64,000 nt of DNA. Source: Vibrio halioticoli NBRC 102217 (GTDB lineage Bacteria > Pseudomonadota > Gammaproteobacteria > Enterobacterales > Vibrionaceae). The first letter of the stretch is position 1; the number at the start of each line of letters is the position of its first letter. The stretch lies in the NCBI RefSeq assembly GCF_000496695.1, contig NZ_BAUJ01000012.1, forward strand, positions 30,809-94,808, given 5' to 3'. Made by a program: the position numbers and the translations under genes. Shown here one piece after another: positions 59,867-64,000 of the stretch. The notes below the pieces were generated by a model, which did not search any database, was not told the DNA's origin, and saw nothing but the letters and a program-made list of their open reading frames with translations.

Positions 59867-62446
59867 TTAGCTTTTGGCTAGTTGATCCGCTTTCATTGCT
59901 TGATTGACGTCATTAGTCATTACAAAGTGCAGTTCACCACCGGCCTTCAAATCTGCAAAATCAAAAGTGAAGTTTTTGTTGAGTGGTTTGCCGTTAATAG
60001 TCACAGATTGAATGTATTTATTCGCTGTGCTGTTGTTTTCTGCGGTAATGGTAAATACGCCATCTTGCATAGGGATTTGCACTTTCTCAAACAGAGGACG
60101 TGCAACCGTCAAGATAGGATCTGAACCACTGACTTGGTATAGCCCAAGTGCAGACATCACATACCATGCCGACATTTGACCTTCATCTTCGTTACCGACT
60201 ATGTCACCACGATCTGTGCCGTACATAGTGTGCTGAATTTGGTCAACCACTTCTTGAGTATGCCAAGGTTCACTCGTCCAGTTGTATAGGAATGGAATGT
60301 GTTGTGATGGTTCATTACCAAACGCCACTTGTCCCAACATACCGGTCATATCTGGTGTGGTTGCACAGGTCGAATCCTTAGCACTGTCACACACATTTGA
60401 GAACACTTCGTTTAGGTTGCTTAAGAAGGCGTCATTGCCACCCATGATAGTTTTTAAGCCTTCCACATCTTGTGGCACAAACCATGTCCATTGCCATGCA
60501 GTCCCTTCAGTGTAGTTACCCGAACCGCTGTTGGTTTTGTAAGGGTGGAATTCACCATCATCAGAAGTGAACCAACTACCATCAGACCATACAGGGCGCA
60601 TAAAGCCGGTCATGTTGTATTTTTCTTTCCAGTTTTCACTTGGGTTGTCGGGGTTAGAAGCATCCCAGTATTTGTGCCAGTATTCGGAGCGGCGCTCAAA
60701 TGTTTTCGCAACATCATCACGGTCTGCAGCATTAGCAATCATCACCACTGCATGGTCAAAGTTAGCCATTTCTAAGCCGTAGGATACCGATTCGTTTTGA
60801 CCATGGTCATGGCCTAGCGCTGGAACAAAGCCACACAATGAATCTTTAGCCGGTGCCAATGGATCACATTCAGTGCTCATTGGTTCATCTAGGCTATTGC
60901 GAGAACCATCAACAAATTTTAAGTTCTCTTTTTGTACGCCGTCATACACTCTCCATCCTGGGTCAAATTTCATCACTTCGTTACCGCTTTTGTAAACAGC
61001 AGAGCGCAGTGCAGCGGCCAATGCGGTTTGTTTTTCTTGAGCGGTGAATTGGTCAGGGAATTTAGTAATCGAATCGGCAATAACAGCAACAGCAGGGTAG
61101 CCCACCATAGTGCCGGTATAGTCACCGTGCAGTTCCCATTTTGGTAGAATGCCGCCTTCTTCATATTTACGGATAAGGTCTTTGGCTAATTCAACGGCGT
61201 GTTTAGGCTCGATGATGGTTTTAAGTGGGTGCAAGGCACGGAATGTATCCCATAGTGAGTACACACTAAATACTTTAGAGTTAGGATCATCGGCGTGTTT
61301 CACTATGGTGTAATCGCCACGACGCATGGTGCGGTATTGTCCGTCAACGTCTTGGAATAGATGCGGCGCTAGCTCTGTATGATAAAGTGCGGTATAGAAA
61401 GTGGTGAGATCTTCAGGTGTACCACCTTCCACTTTGACTTCGTTCAGCTCTTTGTTCCACAACCCTTTGGTGTAGGCATGGGCTTGTTCAAATGTGCGAG
61501 TCCCTTCGACATCAAAGTTTTGCTCTGCACCTTGTAAGCTAGTGTACGAAATACCGACTTTGGCATTGATTTGATGCACATCACCATCACCATCGCCACT
61601 AAAGTCGAGCACTAAAGTGCCAGACTCAGTCGGTCCCCACCATCCTTTGATTTGATGGAACTCTGGGTTGGCTTTAAATTTATGGTCAAACTGCACATAG
61701 AAGTAGGTATCTTGTCGCAATGTGTAGAATGAAGAAATGGTCTGCGTCACACGTATGGTGTGATCATCGACAATAGAGTAGTCGACCTTGTTTGTTTGCT
61801 TATTGAAGTCAGTAAACACTAAGTTAATCTTAGGTTTGGCACCATCAGGATAGGTGTATTTGTGGTAGCCCACACGCTCGGTAGCGGTGAGTTGAACATC
61901 AATATTGCTTTCTTTTATTTTCACATGATAGTAGCCCGGAGACGCTTCTTCGGTAGATTTATCAATATGCGGATGGTAGGAAGTGATATCCGCGTCTTTT
62001 GGCATAGTTTCAGTGGTAAATGGCAACATTTGGAATTCATTTAAACCGCTGATCCCAGTACCACTAAATGCTGTGTGACCAAAGCCGATAAGCTCTGTTT
62101 CGTCATCATGGTAACCGGAACACACTTTCCATTTTTCCGTGCCAGTATCGTAGACAATCGGTGTCATTTGCACCATACCGCTTGGTGCTACAGCCCCCGG
62201 ATGAGTATGGCCTGTGCCACCTGTACCGATGAAGGGGTCGACATATTGGGTTAAATCATCAAGCTGTCTAGGCTGAGCTTGTGTCAATAGGGTTTGCTGC
62301 TCAATGGCAGGTGTTATTTCTGCTGCTACCGTTGGCGCCGCTTTTTCAACCTTCGCTGTAGTGTTATCACTGCTATCGTTACAAGCAGTTAAACCACCTA
62401 AAGCAACGATGATGGATAGCGAAAGTAAACTTAAATTATGTTTCAC
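59867..62446 (-). CDS. GH92 alpha-mannosidase lipoprotein, copy 4
   Basis: An 859-aa paralogue. The lipobox LTAC (Cys22) precedes an Ala/Thr/Pro linker (EKAAPTVAAEITPA). The GH92 core has GTGGTGHTHPGA, VCSGYH, GNEPSQHIPFLYN and GNEDEGQMSAWY. Gln in GNEPSQH replaces the His found in the other three copies, right beside the catalytic Glu, so substrate choice in the +1 site may differ. Start is GTG behind AAGGAAG. It is divergent from ycdX. Confidence 0.93.
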   Translation of the reverse strand: MKHNLSLLSLSIIVALGGLTACNDSSDNTTAKVEKAAPTVAAEITPAIEQQTLLTQAQPRQLDDLTQYVDPFIGTGGTGHTHPGAVAPSGMVQMTPIVYDTGTEKWKVCSGYHDDETELIGFGHTAFSGTGISGLNEFQMLPFTTETMPKDADITSYHPHIDKSTEEASPGYYHVKIKESNIDVQLTATERVGYHKYTYPDGAKPKINLVFTDFNKQTNKVDYSIVDDHTIRVTQTISSFYTLRQDTYFYVQFDHKFKANPEFHQIKGWWGPTESGTLVLDFSGDGDGDVHQINAKVGISYTSLQGAEQNFDVEGTRTFEQAHAYTKGLWNKELNEVKVEGGTPEDLTTFYTALYHTELAPHLFQDVDGQYRTMRRGDYTIVKHADDPNSKVFSVYSLWDTFRALHPLKTIIEPKHAVELAKDLIRKYEEGGILPKWELHGDYTGTMVGYPAVAVIADSITKFPDQFTAQEKQTALAAALRSAVYKSGNEVMKFDPGWRVYDGVQKENLKFVDGSRNSLDEPMSTECDPLAPAKDSLCGFVPALGHDHGQNESVSYGLEMANFDHAVVMIANAADRDDVAKTFERRSEYWHKYWDASNPDNPSENWKEKYNMTGFMRPVWSDGSWFTSDDGEFHPYKTNSGSGNYTEGTAWQWTWFVPQDVEGLKTIMGGNDAFLSNLNEVFSNVCDSAKDSTCATTPDMTGMLGQVAFGNEPSQHIPFLYNWTSEPWHTQEVVDQIQHTMYGTDRGDIVGNEDEGQMSAWYVMSALGLYQVSGSDPILTVARPLFEKVQIPMQDGVFTITAENNSTANKYIQSVTINGKPLNKNFTFDFADLKAGGELHFVMTNDVNQAMKADQLAKS

Positions 62447-63131
62447 AGTAACTTCCTTTTATTAATTTGTAGGGGAGATGTTCTTTTTATTATTAATAAG
62501 GTAATACAATTAATCACCTGTATTGAATTTACTAATCAGTAGACATGTTAATGAAACAACAATAATGGTTGTTTCATTATTTAAATATTAACGCATTAAA
62601 TAATACAATAATTAACTAGGTCTTATTTTTGTCGGTGATATTATTATTGTGCTGATTGGTTGCTATTTAAATTATGGGTAAAGTGCTTGTGAATCCGTGA
62701 CTTAGGTCGCAATCAACTTTGTGTTTGAATGGGAAGTAATATTTCATTTTTAGTGGTTAAAATAAAAGGTGTTATTAAATTCAGTATATTTGATTTTATT
62801 TCCAATAAATGAATTTTTATTATTTTAATAATCAGGTAAGAATAAATTTAAATAATTAAAGGAAGTTTATGCACTTAATGAAATGGAAATTAAATTCATT
62901 TTATGCATGATTTTTGAATAGTGCTTTGGTGAGGGTATCGAATCGTATAGTCATCGTAAATGACGGCAGTTTTATACAAACCTTATATTGCAATTGACAC
63001 TGTTAGCAGGTGTAAAGTGCACTGATTTATGCCATGAAAGTTTAAACAAAGTCGTATATGGTAGGCAGTTCAAAGTTTGCATACAGCCTGTGATATTTCG
63101 GTAGCTATAGGGTTTTAAAAGAGGTTTTACA
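62447..63131. other. Divergent GH92-4 / ycdX upstream region
   Basis: 685 AT-rich bases without a gene. It holds the two-part module (62697-62746) and GTAATACAATTAA at 62501-62513, which resembles the motif in front of the PL15 lyase gene. The right half (62760-63120) shows nothing I can name. Confidence 0.5.
62697..62746. promoter_or_regulatory. CRP-like box plus inverted-repeat operator, GH92 copy 4
   Basis: GTGA-N6-TCGCA at 62697-62711 and TGGGAAGTAATATTTCA at 62730-62746; spacing 33. It lies about 250 bases upstream of the GH92 start. Confidence 0.72.
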
Positions 63132-63875
63132 ATGAGTTACAAGTTAGAAGTGGATTTACATACTCACACCTTAGCAAGTGATCATGCTTACAGCACCATA
63201 CATGATTATGTGCGTGAAGCGCCAAAGCGTGGCATACGTTTATTTGCCAATACCGATCATGGCCCTGATATGGAAGATGCGCCTCATAAGTGGCATTTCG
63301 TAAACAGTCTAACCTTCCCTCGTGTTGTGGACGGGGTCGGTATTTTACGTGGTATAGAGAGCAATATTAAAGATCTGCAAGGCAATATCGATATTGATGA
63401 GTCTATCCGTAGCAACCTAGATATTATCCTTACTGGCTTTCATCCACCTGTGTTTGCGCCTCGAGATATCGATTCAAACACCGAGGCGATGAGTAACGTC
63501 ATCAAAAGTGGCAAGGTGCATGTGGTGACACACCCCGGCAACCCGAATTTCCCTATTCATATCGAAGAGATAGTTAAACTGGCCGCAAAAGAAAATGTCG
63601 CCCTTGAAATAAACAACAGCTCTTTTTTATATTCAAGAAAAGCCAGTTATAGCAACTGCAAAATATTGGCGACGCTAGCCAAACAATACGATGCGCCAAT
63701 CAGTGTTGGCTCAGACGCGCACAATGCATGGGATTTAGGGCGTTTTGATGTCGCAAAAGCATTGATCACAGAAGTGGGTTATCCAGCGCAGCGTGTGGTG
63801 AACAATACCGTTGATTCATTGTTTGCCTATCTTGCGACAAAAGGTATTGATATTGCAGACGAATTTGAATTTTAA
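63132..63875 (+). CDS. ycdX: PHP-domain phosphatase YcdX
   Basis: A 247-aa cytoplasmic enzyme of the PHP superfamily with a trinuclear zinc site. Metal ligands are visible in DLHTHT (His10, His12), TDHGPDM, the GIESNI glutamate, TGFHPP, VVTHPGNP and GSDAHNAWD. YcdX is a phosphatase linked to swarming in E. coli; its natural substrate is not settled. GAGG precedes ATG 63132. The next 125 bases to the window end show no gene. Confidence 0.93.
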   Translation: MSYKLEVDLHTHTLASDHAYSTIHDYVREAPKRGIRLFANTDHGPDMEDAPHKWHFVNSLTFPRVVDGVGILRGIESNIKDLQGNIDIDESIRSNLDIILTGFHPPVFAPRDIDSNTEAMSNVIKSGKVHVVTHPGNPNFPIHIEEIVKLAAKENVALEINNSSFLYSRKASYSNCKILATLAKQYDAPISVGSDAHNAWDLGRFDVAKALITEVGYPAQRVVNNTVDSLFAYLATKGIDIADEFEF

Positions 63876-64000
63876 AGCTATTTAGTTAAGGCTATTTTGT
63901 AGTTTAATAGAGGGTAAACAATGGATATAGCCCAATAGGACTGTTGGGCTTGGTATTAACTTTTAACACCAATCACACTAAGTAAGTGATCAGAACTAGC

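Overview
The window looks like a Vibrionaceae chromosome segment, most likely the secondary chromosome of a marine Vibrio. This is inferred from moderate-to-low GC and Vibrio-type gene content: a DUF3450/TtpC/ExbB/ExbD/TonB/TPR cluster, an rbsDACBKR operon, a GlyGly-CTERM trypsin-like protease, an extra complete F-type ATP synthase, an EfpL paralogue of EF-P, and marine polysaccharide genes. No rRNA, tRNA, CRISPR array or transposase gene was found.

Layout. 1-1401: end of a urease operon (ureF, ureG). 1526-7442 (minus): complete ribose operon rbsDACBKR with a palindromic operator in front. 7743-8636: DMT permease. 8763-11620 (minus): TRAP transporter (dctP, dctQ, dctM). 11958-17705 (minus): EptA-type phosphoethanolamine transferase, a UspA protein, a LysR regulator and a cytoplasmic PL15 oligoalginate lyase. 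18147-19226: three copies of a long palindromic repeat around a hibernation-factor gene and a tiny membrane-protein ORF. 19237-20956: a DUF3541-like protein and an ArgR paralogue. 21591-28485: second ATP synthase operon atpIBEFHAGDC with a proton-type c subunit. 28540-33529: possible ncRNA, cspA, a 27-codon basic ORF, M42 aminopeptidase, efpL, serine protease, small membrane protein. 33651-40455: YegD-type Hsp70 and, divergently, a TonB2/TonB3-type energy transduction cluster. 40441-48082: accessory zone with palindromic repeats, ppiC, a defence island (Hachiman hamAB, a PLD-family nuclease, AbiH) bounded by an ~80-bp duplication of the ppiC 3' end, and an acetamidase. 48154-62446: four paralogous GH92 alpha-mannosidase lipoproteins, with a fructose-family PTS operon between copies 1 and 2. 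63132-63875: YcdX phosphatase.

How it fits together. The GH92 block plus the PTS reads as an alpha-mannoside utilisation locus: surface or periplasmic lipoproteins release mannose or short mannosides and the PTS may import them. All four GH92 promoters carry the same two-part regulatory module, a CRP-like box (GTGA-N6-TCGCA) and a TGRRAW-N5-ATTNCA inverted repeat whose starts are exactly 33 bp apart in every copy. This is the strongest regulatory signal in the window. The defence island holds a recognisable Hachiman pair and AbiH, and between them an uncharacterised PLD-family gene, which is the best candidate for an undescribed defence component. The palindromic repeats (five full copies, one half copy) keep an identical 23-bp outer arm but have different inner arms that remain self-complementary, which points to selection on a hairpin.
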